DNA of 58,156 nt from Sedimentisphaerales bacterium (lineage in GTDB: Bacteria; Planctomycetota; Phycisphaerae; Sedimentisphaerales; SM23-30), in NCBI GenBank assembly GCA_016934515.1, contig JAFGSR010000232.1, positions 1 to 58,156 of the forward strand, in the 5' to 3' direction. How positions within the stretch are numbered: position 1 is the stretch's first letter; each line of letters opens with the position of its first letter. Positions 26,057 to 35,687 of this stretch are shown piece by piece. Position numbers and translations under genes: made by a program. The notes under the pieces were generated by a model that saw nothing but the letters and a program-made list of their open reading frames with translations, searched no databases and was not told the DNA's origin.

Positions 26057-26578
26057 ATGAGTATGGATTTGCAAACTTTTAAACAAGGGAAAGTCTGGGC
26101 GGGGATAGTGCCGGTGGTTTTGGCAATCTGGACGATTTCGGCGACGGTGCAATTTTTGGGTGTGCGCAGTGATACGTTGGTTCAGATCGGCCAGGCCAGT
26201 GAGGTTGCTAGACAGGCGAAAGAAATTGCGGTAATGCGTGACAAGCTCAAGAAGACCGGGATGAGCGGATCGTCTATGATGGTGTTCAAGGGTAAGGCTT
26301 CGGCGAGTATGTGTGCCCGGGCGGCGGCTATTCCGGCGGAGAGGCTGACTCAGGGCACCGGGTCGACAACGACAAAGAAGCGTGGCCAAACGGGCACGAT
26401 GCAGAACGAGAGTTACACGTTGCGTGCGGTTCGGCTGATGCAGGTGGCGAAATTTATTGATTATGCTGAGCAGAATTTTTCGGGGATTACGTTTTACAAT
26501 CTGATTTTGACGCCGGTGGAGACTTCCAGCAAAGATGCCTGGGACGTTACGGTTGATTTGCGTTATCAGGTTGATTGA
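26057..26578 (+). CDS. gspM: GspM/PilO-like protein
   Basis: 173 residues. A short cytoplasmic N-terminus is followed by a membrane helix (VWAGIVPVVLAIWTISATVQFL), a helical stretch (ASEVARQAKEIAVMRDKLKK) and a small C-terminal domain with the pattern LMQVAKFIDYAEQNFSGITFYNLILTPV. This is the layout of GspM and PilO, which pair with GspL in the inner membrane. It lies 21 bases after the gspL-like gene and is the last gene of the locus. No gspN or prepilin peptidase gene follows. Confidence 0.7.
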   Translation: MSMDLQTFKQGKVWAGIVPVVLAIWTISATVQFLGVRSDTLVQIGQASEVARQAKEIAVMRDKLKKTGMSGSSMMVFKGKASASMCARAAAIPAERLTQGTGSTTTKKRGQTGTMQNESYTLRAVRLMQVAKFIDYAEQNFSGITFYNLILTPVETSSKDAWDVTVDLRYQVD

Positions 26579-26672
26579 GGTGCAGGTTAGTGGAGGATGG
26601 GGCGGGATAATTGATGGGTAGTTTTTCGGGGGGCAGGGGGCGGCGAGCTTAAAAAGCGTCATTTAATTCCAT

Positions 26673-26701
26673 TTGCCATAAGCGATATTCCCGTTTATTA
26701 T
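26673..26701 (+). promoter_or_regulatory. Probable promoter of the GH2 gene
   Basis: TTGCCA (26673-26678) and TATTAT (26696-26701) are 17 bases apart, about 47 bases before the GH2 start and after the end of the secretion locus. This suggests the GH2 gene has its own transcription. Confidence 0.45.
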
Positions 26702-26747
26702 GCTAATGGTGTACTTTTGTCTGTTTTCAACCTAGATATCGGAGTGG

Positions 26748-29700
26748 ATGATGCAGAGAAATCGATTTTACAATGGTGTTTTTTTTGTAATTGCCATACT
26801 GGTGTTATTGGTGGGTGATTACCGGGAGGCGGGGGCGGCGGTTTCGGGATTTTCCGAGGCGCCGGAGAATTATTTTTTGGTTGGGCGGGACAATTGCGGC
26901 AGTGATGGTTATCAGCCGCACCTGGAGCTGGGGAATAATTACCGTTATCCGGAAGCTGATTTATCGTTGGAAGTGGTTTCGAAAGAGTCGCCATTGCGGA
27001 CGGTTTCATTTCATGGCGAGCGGGTGTTATATAGGTTCCGGGATATTGAACCTGGGGCTCGATACAAACTGCGGTTGGTGTTTTTGTCGGACGGGGAACG
27101 CACGCAAAAAGTTAGTGTTAACGGGATGTTGATGGGTGAGAGAGTGGTGCTGGTGAAAGGGGAGGTGGTTGAGAAGGTATTCGATTTGCCGAGGGCGATA
27201 TATCAGGACGGCGAGATTGAAATATCGATTGAGAAGATTTATGGTCCCAATGCGGTGGTATCGGTGATTGAATTGTTTTCAACGGCCCGGCCAAGACGGT
27301 TGTTGCGGCTGGAGCAATTCAGTGGTCAGTCAGGCAGGATTGCGGGCAGGTTGTCGGATAGTCTGATTGAACCGGCGGCGGCGGCGGACATTCTGGTACG
27401 GCTGGGTCAGACGGAAGAGGTTGTCCGCAGTTTGTCAGATGAGAATGGTTATTTTTCGGTGGAGTTGGATCAGGACTGGGCCAGGTCCACGCAGCAAAAC
27501 ATTCGTATCGAGGCCCGACATGAAGAGTTGGAGACGCTGATTGAGGTTGGGCTGGGAGATATTTTCTGGGATGTGGTGCGGCTGTATCCGAAATCGATTA
27601 AGGTAGCTGGGTTGGCGAATGATCAAATTCAGCTTAACGGAGCCTGGCATTTCAATCCGAAGCCGGGTGCGGATTTTTGGAAATTGCGTCCGGGGAAGGT
27701 GAAGGATTGGTCTTATATCAAGGTGCCCGGCGAATGGGTGATGCAGAATTTTACGGTTCCGGCTGGTGGCGAGGCGGGTTATTATCGAACGGTTGCGATT
27801 CCCGCGGACTTTTCGGGCAAACGAATTCGGCTGCGTTGCGATGCGGTTTACAGCAAGGCGCGGGTGTATGTGAATGGTAACTTTGTGGGGGCGCACGAAG
27901 GGGGATTCACTTCGTTTGAGTTGGATGTTACGGATTTTGCCCAGCCGGGGCAGGAAAACGTAATTGCCCTGGCGGTGCAAGGTGACAGTTTGTCGGATGT
28001 ATTGGCTTCGGGTAATCAGTATGCCGCCCATAACATGGGAGGGATATCCAGGTCGATTTATTTGTTTGGGGTGAGTCCGGTGAATGTGTCGCGGCTGCAC
28101 GTGGAGACCGAGTTCGATAATGATTATCGGGACGGTCGGATGAAAGTGTTGGTTTCGGTTGCCAATCAGTCCGGCAAGGAGGTCAACGACGGCAGATTGA
28201 GTTTTAAGTTGTTCGATCCGGAAAATAAGGAAGTGGTTTTGTCGGTGGGGTCGGTGGCGGTGCCCCGGATGGTGTCCGAGAGAGTGGTTGAGCAGGTGGT
28301 TGAGATTCCTGTAGCGGCTCCGAAAAAATGGGATACGGAGCATCCGAATCTGTATAAGTTGCATTGTACGCTTACTCTCGGTGCAGGCGATCAGATGCAG
28401 ACGGTGGTACGTCGGTTTGGTTTTCGTCAGGTTCAGGTGCGGGGTAATCAAGTGTATGTTAATGGTTTGCCGGTGAAATTGCGGGGGGTGTGTCGGCACG
28501 AATCCCATCCGCTGTTCGGTAGATCATTGACGGGGAAGCTGTGGGAGGACGACGTTCGGCTTTTTCGTTTGGCCAATGTAAATTATATACGTACTTCACA
28601 TTATCCGCCGGCGGAGGAATTTATTTCGGCGTGTGATGAGGCAGGGATTTTTGTTGAGCAGGAAGCCCCGCTTTGTTGGGTTGGTCACGGGGCCAACAAA
28701 ATCTGGCAGAGTTGGAATTCGCGGGGTAATAAGTTTTTACCGATGATAGTTCGTCAAACGCAGGAGATGATTGAGCGGGATCGCAGTTGTCCGGCGGTAA
28801 TTATCTGGTCGCTGGCGAACGAATCGGTGTGGTCGGACAATTTTGCCAAGTCTCTGGAGATGGCTAATGCGGCGGATCCGACGCGGCCTAAGACTTTTCA
28901 TGATCAGGCCTGGGGGGGCTATAATAATTACGGTAGTACGGCGCTGCCGGTGGCGAATTATCATTATCCCGGTCCGGGTGGTCCGGAGAAGGCGTCTGAG
29001 CAGAAGAGGCCGATGTTGTTTGGAGAATATTGTCATTTGAATACTTATAACCGGCGGGAGATTTTGACGGATCCGGGCCTGCGGGATTATTGGGGTTTGG
29101 GTTTGCAGAAGATGTGGGACAGTATTTACCGCACGGAAGCTTGCCTGGGTGGGGCGATCTGGTCGGGTATTGATGATTTATTTTATTTGCCGAGCGGGAT
29201 GCATACGAAATACGTGGGTTACGGGGAATGGGGTCCGTTGGACGGCTGGCGAAGAAAAAAGCCGGAGTACTGGCACATTAAAAAGGCATATTCGCCGATT
29301 CGGATTGAGACTGTTCAGGTTGATGTACCTGAGGGGGGTAAGCCGATTCGGATTTCGTTGGAAAATCGGTATAACTTTACGAATTTGAGTGAAGTGCGGA
29401 CGGAATGGAAGCTGGGTAATCTTTCGGGGACGGTTCAGTTGGATGTGCCGCCGCGATCGACAGGGGTGCTGGAGATTGCTTCTGAAGCGGTTTCGGAATT
29501 GCTCGAATCAGGAAAAGATTTTGGTCCGCTGGAGTTGGAATTTCGTGATCCGCGTGGATTTATAGCTGACGTTTATGCAATAGAGGTGGGTAATCCCCCG
29601 GCCAGTCCGGAAGCAGAACAGTTGGTTAAAGATAAGAAACTGGAGCTTTTGGAGGACGGAATGAACTTCATTGTGCAATCCGGGGAGAGCAGTTGGTATT

Positions 29701-30479
29701 TTGACAGGAAAAAAGCGGTGATTAACAAGGTGGTTATGCACGATCAACCATTGATCCTGGGTAGAGGTTTGTCGCTGGTGATGACGCCGCTAGCTGGGGA
29801 ATCGGGTCAGATTAAAACTGATCCAATCGAATTAAATGAATATTGGTCCAGTTGGATACCGGAGCAGGTGGAAGCGCGACAGGATGATGGGGGGATCGTG
29901 GTTAAGATGGAAGGTCAGTACGAGCAGGCGCGAGGAACATTTTCGGTGGTTTTTTCGAAAGACGGGCAGGTGGAGATTAATTATGAATTTGATGTTTTAC
30001 AGGCGGTTAATCCGCGGGAGATTGGTATCGCCCTGACGTTGGATTCTGGTTTTGATCGGCTTGACTGGCAGCGTAAGGGGCAGTGGACGGTTTACCCACA
30101 GGACCACATTGGCCGAAACAAAGGTTCGGCCCGGGCGTTTCCGCGGGAGGACTGGCGGAAATATAAGCCCAACCTGGCGCCGGGGTGGGCTTGGAATCTG
30201 GACACGACCAGTTTGGGCAGTAATGATTTTCGGTCCAGTAAATATAACATTATTAATGCTTCGCTGACCAGCGATTCAGGGCGCGGGATCAGGGTGGTTT
30301 CGGATGGTACTCAGACGGTGCGGGCTTATATGGTTGGTGGGGCGGTGAGGCTGGAAGTTCTGGATTACGTCAATGGTGGTGCCGAACCGTTCTTTTCGAG
30401 CCATCTGAGCAGAAAGCCGCTCAAGGAAGGTGACCGTTTGAGCGGGGAGGTTCGTTTGCAGATTTTGGAAGACAAATGA
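26748..30479 (+). CDS. Secreted glycoside hydrolase family 2 enzyme (beta-galactosidase-like)
   Basis: 1243 residues with a Sec signal (core at 9-24). Residues about 35-180 form a galactose-binding/malectin-like module; then a GH2 sugar-binding jelly roll (GYYRTVAIPADF, VYVNGNFVGAHEGGFTSFELDVT), an Ig-like domain, and the TIM barrel with VKLRGVCRHESHPLFG and YIRTSHYPP. The acid/base is Glu692 in IIWSLANES and the nucleophile is Glu760 in LFGEYCHL, both in the expected places. The C-terminal ~350 residues include a Bgal small-chain-like beta sandwich. Substrate could be a beta-galactoside, glucuronide or mannoside. It directly follows the secretion locus, so it may be a cargo (inference). Confidence 0.88.
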   Translation: MMQRNRFYNGVFFVIAILVLLVGDYREAGAAVSGFSEAPENYFLVGRDNCGSDGYQPHLELGNNYRYPEADLSLEVVSKESPLRTVSFHGERVLYRFRDIEPGARYKLRLVFLSDGERTQKVSVNGMLMGERVVLVKGEVVEKVFDLPRAIYQDGEIEISIEKIYGPNAVVSVIELFSTARPRRLLRLEQFSGQSGRIAGRLSDSLIEPAAAADILVRLGQTEEVVRSLSDENGYFSVELDQDWARSTQQNIRIEARHEELETLIEVGLGDIFWDVVRLYPKSIKVAGLANDQIQLNGAWHFNPKPGADFWKLRPGKVKDWSYIKVPGEWVMQNFTVPAGGEAGYYRTVAIPADFSGKRIRLRCDAVYSKARVYVNGNFVGAHEGGFTSFELDVTDFAQPGQENVIALAVQGDSLSDVLASGNQYAAHNMGGISRSIYLFGVSPVNVSRLHVETEFDNDYRDGRMKVLVSVANQSGKEVNDGRLSFKLFDPENKEVVLSVGSVAVPRMVSERVVEQVVEIPVAAPKKWDTEHPNLYKLHCTLTLGAGDQMQTVVRRFGFRQVQVRGNQVYVNGLPVKLRGVCRHESHPLFGRSLTGKLWEDDVRLFRLANVNYIRTSHYPPAEEFISACDEAGIFVEQEAPLCWVGHGANKIWQSWNSRGNKFLPMIVRQTQEMIERDRSCPAVIIWSLANESVWSDNFAKSLEMANAADPTRPKTFHDQAWGGYNNYGSTALPVANYHYPGPGGPEKASEQKRPMLFGEYCHLNTYNRREILTDPGLRDYWGLGLQKMWDSIYRTEACLGGAIWSGIDDLFYLPSGMHTKYVGYGEWGPLDGWRRKKPEYWHIKKAYSPIRIETVQVDVPEGGKPIRISLENRYNFTNLSEVRTEWKLGNLSGTVQLDVPPRSTGVLEIASEAVSELLESGKDFGPLELEFRDPRGFIADVYAIEVGNPPASPEAEQLVKDKKLELLEDGMNFIVQSGESSWYFDRKKAVINKVVMHDQPLILGRGLSLVMTPLAGESGQIKTDPIELNEYWSSWIPEQVEARQDDGGIVVKMEGQYEQARGTFSVVFSKDGQVEINYEFDVLQAVNPREIGIALTLDSGFDRLDWQRKGQWTVYPQDHIGRNKGSARAFPREDWRKYKPNLAPGWAWNLDTTSLGSNDFRSSKYNIINASLTSDSGRGIRVVSDGTQTVRAYMVGGAVRLEVLDYVNGGAEPFFSSHLSRKPLKEGDRLSGEVRLQILEDK

Positions 30480-30737
30480 CAAATAAGGTAAGGGTTCACG
30501 GTTTAGATTAACCATTAAGTTAATGACGAATGACGAAATTCGAATGACGAATCAATGATGAATAACAAATGACGATCCGGAGCGAAGATTCAGGCATGAA
30601 AATCCGAACCAAATGCAAATCCCTGGTCAGTTTGAGGGCAAGCTTCTTTTGCTCATTCAGGGCTATTTTGAGGGGATATGCCTTTGGCGGCAACTAATTT
30701 TAAGGTTAACAGTTACCCAATAAGTTTTCGGTGATGT
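30480..30737. repeat. Intergenic repeat copy downstream of the GH2 gene
   Basis: 30490-30602 is a fourth copy of the AATGACGAA-family repeat, with the TTCACGGTTTAG opening and the GATTCAGGCATGAAAA close, but lacking the CCAGACCCGGCTTCGC middle part. The rest of the gap to 30737 shows nothing recognisable. Confidence 0.6.
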
Positions 30738-33212
30738 TTATTTTCGGGAGAGTCCCTGTCCGCAGCGGGGGAGGATTTTGTTTGCTTCGTTGGGACCGTA
30801 ATTGAAGACGGTAAAGCCGCCGGTGTTGAGTTGTCGGGTGATGTTGACGAATTCAATTAGTTGGGCGATGTCGTTTTGTTTGGGCCAGACGGACAGGCCG
30901 ATGCCGGGATAGCAGGGGACGGACCCGGCCCATTCGAGTTGATTTTTTACCAAGTTTTTAAATTCAGCGGGATTGACGGTGTAGTCCATGGGGCAGACGA
31001 AATCGAGATAGCCTTTTTCGCACCAAAGTTTCCAGTCCTGTCCGAAGTTGTTGCGGTCCACGGTCCAGTTGGGGAAAACGGCGGCGGAGATTTTTATATA
31101 GGGTCGGATTTTTCGTGCTTTTTTTGCCAGTCCGGCTACTACATTGTTGATTTGTTGTTGTCGGAATTTTATCCATTTCTGGTTTAGTTGATCATTTTGT
31201 CGGATGTCAGCGGGCCAATTGGCGATTTTCTGATTGATGGCGGCTTCGAAGCGTTCGCGACATCCGGGGCAGAAGCAGCCGTTGCGGTTGGGGTAGCGGA
31301 TGTAATCGAAATGGAGGCCGTGAACATCGTAATTTTGGGCGATCTCGGCCATGGCGTCGATTTCCAATTGCTGGTTAGCCGGGTGGGAAGGGCAGAGCCA
31401 GCGGTCTTGCTGGGAGCCGTCGAAGCTGATCTGCGTTCGGCCCAGCGATTTCATTTTGGCTACGAAGGTTGCATCGGTCGGGTAGCCCATGTTGAAATTT
31501 ACTTTCCAGACGTGGCATTGGACACCATATTTTTTACAGGCATTGAGGCAGAGTTCGATCTGATCGCCTTTTTCGGCAATTTGTGGTGCGGTGGGCAGAA
31601 CTTTGCTGGGATAGTAAGCGACTCCTCCCCAGAGCATGTTGGGCAGCACGGCGGTGAAACCGTTATCGGCAAGATTTTTAACCGCCTGGTCCCAGGTCAT
31701 TCCGGAAACTCCGAAAGCACTATGGCACCAGAAGGCGCGATGTTCACCGGCCAGAGGCTGTTGGGCCAGGCAATAGGCATCGATCAGTATTTGGGTAATT
31801 TTCTGGGCATTGGCAGGAATCTGAGAATAATTTTTATCGGCGATATCCCGCAGAAGCTGTTGATATAAATTAACGGCCTGGTCCAGAGTTTTACGGGCTG
31901 GTGAGGCGGGCGGGGATAATTTTGTGAGTTCTGTTATGGCGGCAGCGTAATCGGAAAAGGGTCCGAACTGGGCGAGATTTTCCCGTAAATATTCGGATGC
32001 CTTGGAGGCCAACTGTGGTTCCAGAGCGGCAATGATGGCCCAGAGCAGTTGTTGTTTGTTTTGTGGGTCGTCATCAAGCAGGACATGGGTGATAAAAACA
32101 CAGTTCGTGCTGACGATGACGGCGGCTTTTTCGGTGGAGTGGTCCTGGTTGTCGAACCACCAGGCTGCTACCCGGCTGCGATTTTCAATGGGATCAGCGT
32201 CCATTATGTTCCAGGAATTTTGGAGGGTAACGGTTGGGAGGCCTTGGAGTGATTGTGCAGAAGGGCGGATGGAGGCGAAGTTGCCGGGTTGTTTTTGGGG
32301 CAGGTGAGATTTAATCCGGACGCCGCAGAGCTGCTGCAAAGCCGGGGGCATTTGATAGCAGCATAGCAGCTTTCCGCCGGTCTGGATGAAATTTGTCAAT
32401 TGGCTGATCAGGTCTTCGGTTGGAGCGGGATTATAAGGCAGGATAATCAGTTTGAGGTTTTGGAGTTTGTCGGCGGGCAGTTCCTGATCGCTGATTACGT
32501 AGTGAGCGAAACCGGCCTGATTCAGGAGGCGCGACATCAGGTCGGTGTATTTTTTTATACTTTTTGTTTCGGCAGGGATCGTACCAGATGCAGCATCGTT
32601 ACGAATAACAGCTATCTTTGCGTCGGTTCCGAGAAGCCCCAGATCGGCGAGGTAAAAACTGGTGTTCTGATTTTTTCCTCGCCAGGCGGAGATGCGTAGC
32701 CGGTCGATCCGGTCCCAGCCGCCGGGGCGGCCTTCGATGTTGAACTGAGTTTTATTGATGATTACTTTTTCCCAACTTTTCGATTGCGGGCCGGAAAAGG
32801 AGGAGGCATACCAGCCGTCGGGGCTGTGGAAATATAAAGAAAAATGCGAAACCGGTTCGGTATCCGGGCAGTGAAAAAGAAATTGAATTGCCTGGCAAAA
32901 AGTCAGGTTTAAATTGATGTCTAAATCCCACCCGGCGCGGTCGATGTTGGTGTCAGCGAAGTTGCAGGGCAGGCGTAGAACGTGTCGTGGACCCACGGCA
33001 ATAGATGAAACCGGCGCGGTTTCAGTCATGGGATGCCAGAGGTTACGGGAATCCGCTCCGGCGGGGAGTTTCAGGTCAACCATGGGCAAGTGGTCCAGTT
33101 GATTGGGTAAGGGGGGTAGTTCCGCTGCCAGGGCTGTCAGTGTTGCTATCATAACAAGCAGGGTTACAACCGCTAACGGGATCAAACCTGGTTTTAAAAT
33201 TTTGGTGTTCAT
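30738..33212 (-). CDS. Secreted GHL10/DUF187-type glycosyl hydrolase-like protein
   Basis: 824 residues from the ATG at 33212, chosen because GGGAAAA lies just upstream and a signal peptide (LIPLAVVTLLVMIATLTALAA) follows; the frame extends further 5' but without signal features. An N-terminal beta-sandwich (about 40-210) and a Rossmann-like segment (about 215-420) precede the GHL10 barrel at about 500-820. That barrel has KKYGVQCHVWKVNFN, YDVHGLHFDYIRYP, GCFCPGCRERFE and VCPMDYT, all typical of this family. Members act on glycans including peptidoglycan-related or other polysaccharides; the reaction here is unknown. Divergent from the gene at 33492. Confidence 0.82.
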   Translation of the reverse strand: MNTKILKPGLIPLAVVTLLVMIATLTALAAELPPLPNQLDHLPMVDLKLPAGADSRNLWHPMTETAPVSSIAVGPRHVLRLPCNFADTNIDRAGWDLDINLNLTFCQAIQFLFHCPDTEPVSHFSLYFHSPDGWYASSFSGPQSKSWEKVIINKTQFNIEGRPGGWDRIDRLRISAWRGKNQNTSFYLADLGLLGTDAKIAVIRNDAASGTIPAETKSIKKYTDLMSRLLNQAGFAHYVISDQELPADKLQNLKLIILPYNPAPTEDLISQLTNFIQTGGKLLCCYQMPPALQQLCGVRIKSHLPQKQPGNFASIRPSAQSLQGLPTVTLQNSWNIMDADPIENRSRVAAWWFDNQDHSTEKAAVIVSTNCVFITHVLLDDDPQNKQQLLWAIIAALEPQLASKASEYLRENLAQFGPFSDYAAAITELTKLSPPASPARKTLDQAVNLYQQLLRDIADKNYSQIPANAQKITQILIDAYCLAQQPLAGEHRAFWCHSAFGVSGMTWDQAVKNLADNGFTAVLPNMLWGGVAYYPSKVLPTAPQIAEKGDQIELCLNACKKYGVQCHVWKVNFNMGYPTDATFVAKMKSLGRTQISFDGSQQDRWLCPSHPANQQLEIDAMAEIAQNYDVHGLHFDYIRYPNRNGCFCPGCRERFEAAINQKIANWPADIRQNDQLNQKWIKFRQQQINNVVAGLAKKARKIRPYIKISAAVFPNWTVDRNNFGQDWKLWCEKGYLDFVCPMDYTVNPAEFKNLVKNQLEWAGSVPCYPGIGLSVWPKQNDIAQLIEFVNITRQLNTGGFTVFNYGPNEANKILPRCGQGLSRK

Positions 33213-33491
33213 GTTAATTTTCCCGATAGGTTGAAGGTGAATTTTGATAGAGTCATTTGTTGCTATTGTCTTTTTGGGGCGGATGCATGTCAAGCAGGCT
33301 TTTGGATAGGTGTTTTCGCGGGCAAATCCGGAGCAACAGGAGTGCATTTTGAGAGGAGAATAATCTCTTACTATTTGTCGGCTAATCAGTTATACTGAAA
33401 ATGATATTCTGGTTTTCCCCGGCGGATTACAATCCGTCAGGAAAATTTGGTGTTGCGAGATGCATGATTTTTACTAAAGAGTTGATTTTGT

Positions 33492-34538
33492 ATGAAAGTG
33501 CTTTTTGACATAGTTCACCCGGCCCAGGTACATTTTTTTAAGAATTTGATTGGGCGATTGCAATCGGGCGGGCACGAAGTGCTGGTTGCGGCGCGGGAAA
33601 AAGACGTGGCATTGAATCTGCTTGACGCCTTGGGTATCGATTACGTCTGTATCAGTCGCAAGGGTAATGGGCTGTTGGGGCTGGCCCGGGAGCTGGTGAT
33701 TCGGGACTGGCGATTTTGGGGGCAGGCACGGCGGTTTCGGCCGGACGTTATGGTGGCGCGGGTGGGGATTTCAGCGGGGCTGGTGGGCAGGCTCATGGGT
33801 GTGCCGCAGGTGATTTACGATGATATGGAACATGCCCGGTTGCAGGCGTCGATCAGTTTGCCGTTTGCCCGCTACATTTGTACGGGGCTGGGGTATTATC
33901 GCGACTTGGGTAAGAAGCATGTGCGTTTTCGCGGCTCGCCGGTTTTGTCTTATCTGGCACCGCAATATTTTACGCCTGATCCGGAGCCTATTCGCGGTGC
34001 GGGGCTGGACCCGGAGCAGGGATACATTTTTGTGCGAACGGTTTCGTGGGGAGCTACGCATGATGTCGGTCGTCAAGGTACCAGCGAGATGGAACTGCAC
34101 CAATTAATTGATCGCTTGAGTCGGTTTGGGCGGGTGGTAATCAGTTCGGAAGATCCGCTGCCAGAGTCGCTGAAGCAGTATGACAATCCGGCTCCGGTCG
34201 ATCAGATGCACAATTTGCTGGCTTTTGCCAAATTATGTTTGGTTGAGGGCGGGACCATGGCTGCGGAAGCGGCGGTTTTAGGTGTGCCGGCAATCTGCTA
34301 TAATACCTACGATTTCGGGTATTTGCGGGCGCTGGAAGATGAATACCAGTTGATCTATCGGCCGGGTACAACCGACGAAGCGCTGGAGATTGCGGAAGAA
34401 TTGTTGCAACGGAATGATCTTGGTCTGGTTTGGCAGGGGAAACGTCGGAAGATGCTGGATGAGAGCGACGATGTGGTAGAGTTTATGTGGAACATGGTTC
34501 AGCGGGCTGTTCGAGAGCATCCGGTTAAGAAAAAATGA
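33492..34538 (+). CDS. DUF354-family glycosyltransferase-like protein
   Basis: 348 residues, no signal or membrane helix. MKVLFDIVHPAQVHFFKNLI is the characteristic opening of DUF354 proteins, which have a GT-B (UDP-GlcNAc 2-epimerase-like) double Rossmann fold. Also visible are GLVGRLMGVPQVIYDDMEHARL, FRGSPVLSYL and LCLVEGGTMAAEAAVLGVPAICYNTYDFGY, the nucleotide-sugar-binding half with its E-G-G-T-M-A-A-E signature. These proteins are found in archaeal and bacterial surface-glycan loci. It is followed 48 bases later by a sugar aminotransferase, which fits a role in glycan synthesis. Confidence 0.85.
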   Translation: MKVLFDIVHPAQVHFFKNLIGRLQSGGHEVLVAAREKDVALNLLDALGIDYVCISRKGNGLLGLARELVIRDWRFWGQARRFRPDVMVARVGISAGLVGRLMGVPQVIYDDMEHARLQASISLPFARYICTGLGYYRDLGKKHVRFRGSPVLSYLAPQYFTPDPEPIRGAGLDPEQGYIFVRTVSWGATHDVGRQGTSEMELHQLIDRLSRFGRVVISSEDPLPESLKQYDNPAPVDQMHNLLAFAKLCLVEGGTMAAEAAVLGVPAICYNTYDFGYLRALEDEYQLIYRPGTTDEALEIAEELLQRNDLGLVWQGKRRKMLDESDDVVEFMWNMVQRAVREHPVKKK

Positions 34539-34586
34539 AGTGAGGTTGTTTAGTAGGAATCGACTGCGATTTTGAAGGGAAAAATA

Positions 34587-35687
34587 ATGCAGGTACCTTT
34601 GTTGGATTTGAAGGCTCAATTTGCGGGGATCAGGGAAGAAGTTTTGTCGGCGGTAACCGAGGTGTTGGATTCGCAGCAGTGTATCGGCGGGCCGAAAGTG
34701 GCGGAGTTGGAAGAAGCGGTTGGGCGAATCAGCAATTGTAAATTTGCTTTGGGGGTAGCCAGCGGCACAGACGCGATTTTGAACTGCCTGATGAGCCTGG
34801 GGATCGGTCCCGGTGATGAAGTGATTACCACGCCTTTTACGTTTTTTGCAACGGTGGGTTGTATTGCACGCGTCGGGGCGCGGGCGGTATTTGTGGACAT
34901 TGATCCGCAGACCTACAATATCAATCCAACTGCGATTGACTCGGCGGTAACCGGCAAGACCAAGGCAATCCTGCCGGTTCATCTGTATGGCCAGACAGCG
35001 GACATGGATCCGATCATGGCGGTGGCGAAAAAGCATGACCTGGCGGTGATTGAGGATGCCTGTCAGTCGATAAGCAGCAGCTACAAGGGTAAAAAAGCCG
35101 GGAGCATTGGTACCGCGGGTTGTTTCAGCTTTTTCCCGAGTAAAAACCTGGGTGGCATCGGCGACGGTGGTATGATTGTTACCAACGACGAGCAGCTTTA
35201 TGAAAAGCTCTTTATCATGCGTAATCATGGCGAACAGCGGCAGCGTTATTATCATAAGTTTGTCGGCGGCAATTTTCGACTGGACCCGCTGCAGGCGGCG
35301 GCGCTGCTGGTGAAGCTGCCCCATCTGGACGACTGGTCTGGGGCCCGACGGAAAAACGCTGCTTATTACAACGAGAAATTTGCAGGAACCGCGGTTCAGA
35401 CGCCTTATGTTCGCGGCGATTGCGTGAGTATTTATAATCAGTACGTTATCCGGCTGCCGCAACGGGATAAGGTTTTCAAGCACCTGCAGGAAAAAAAGGT
35501 TGGTTGCGCGATTTATTATCCGGTTCCGCTGCATTTGCAGGAGTGTTTTGCCGATCTGGGTTATAAGCCGGGCGATTTTCCTGAGTCCGAAAAAGCCGCT
35601 TTTGAGGTGTTGGCCCTGCCGGTTTATCCGGAATTGACCGATCAGATGAAAGACTATGTCGTCGAGAATGTGCTGGAAGCTTTGTAG
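34587..35687 (+). CDS. DegT/DnrJ/EryC1/StrS-family sugar aminotransferase
   Basis: 366 residues from the ATG at 34587, which has GAAGGGA six bases upstream; an in-frame TTG at 34572 is less likely. PLP-dependent enzyme converting keto-sugar nucleotides to amino sugars. MQVPLLDLKAQFAGIR is the family opening; GVASGTDAILNCL binds the cofactor phosphate; VIEDACQSISSSYKGKKAGSIG contains the Asp that pairs with the pyridine nitrogen; and the Schiff-base lysine is Lys186 in FFPSKNLGGIGDGG. NHGEQRQRYYHKFVGGNFRLDPLQAA completes the active site. It works with the DUF354 protein in surface-glycan precursor synthesis (inference). Confidence 0.93.
   Translation: MQVPLLDLKAQFAGIREEVLSAVTEVLDSQQCIGGPKVAELEEAVGRISNCKFALGVASGTDAILNCLMSLGIGPGDEVITTPFTFFATVGCIARVGARAVFVDIDPQTYNINPTAIDSAVTGKTKAILPVHLYGQTADMDPIMAVAKKHDLAVIEDACQSISSSYKGKKAGSIGTAGCFSFFPSKNLGGIGDGGMIVTNDEQLYEKLFIMRNHGEQRQRYYHKFVGGNFRLDPLQAAALLVKLPHLDDWSGARRKNAAYYNEKFAGTAVQTPYVRGDCVSIYNQYVIRLPQRDKVFKHLQEKKVGCAIYYPVPLHLQECFADLGYKPGDFPESEKAAFEVLALPVYPELTDQMKDYVVENVLEAL

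Noticed and set aside
27435..28508. 357-codon minus-strand frame inside the GH2 gene
   Set aside because: It covers conserved GH2 sugar-binding blocks on the other strand and has no domain of its own.
33375..33396. TTGTCG and TATACT as a promoter for the DUF354 gene
   Set aside because: The spacing is only 10 bases, too short for a sigma-70 promoter.
34278..35534. 418-codon minus-strand frame
   Set aside because: Antisense to the DUF354 and aminotransferase genes, both of which have strong motifs; its Arg/Asn/His-rich product has none.
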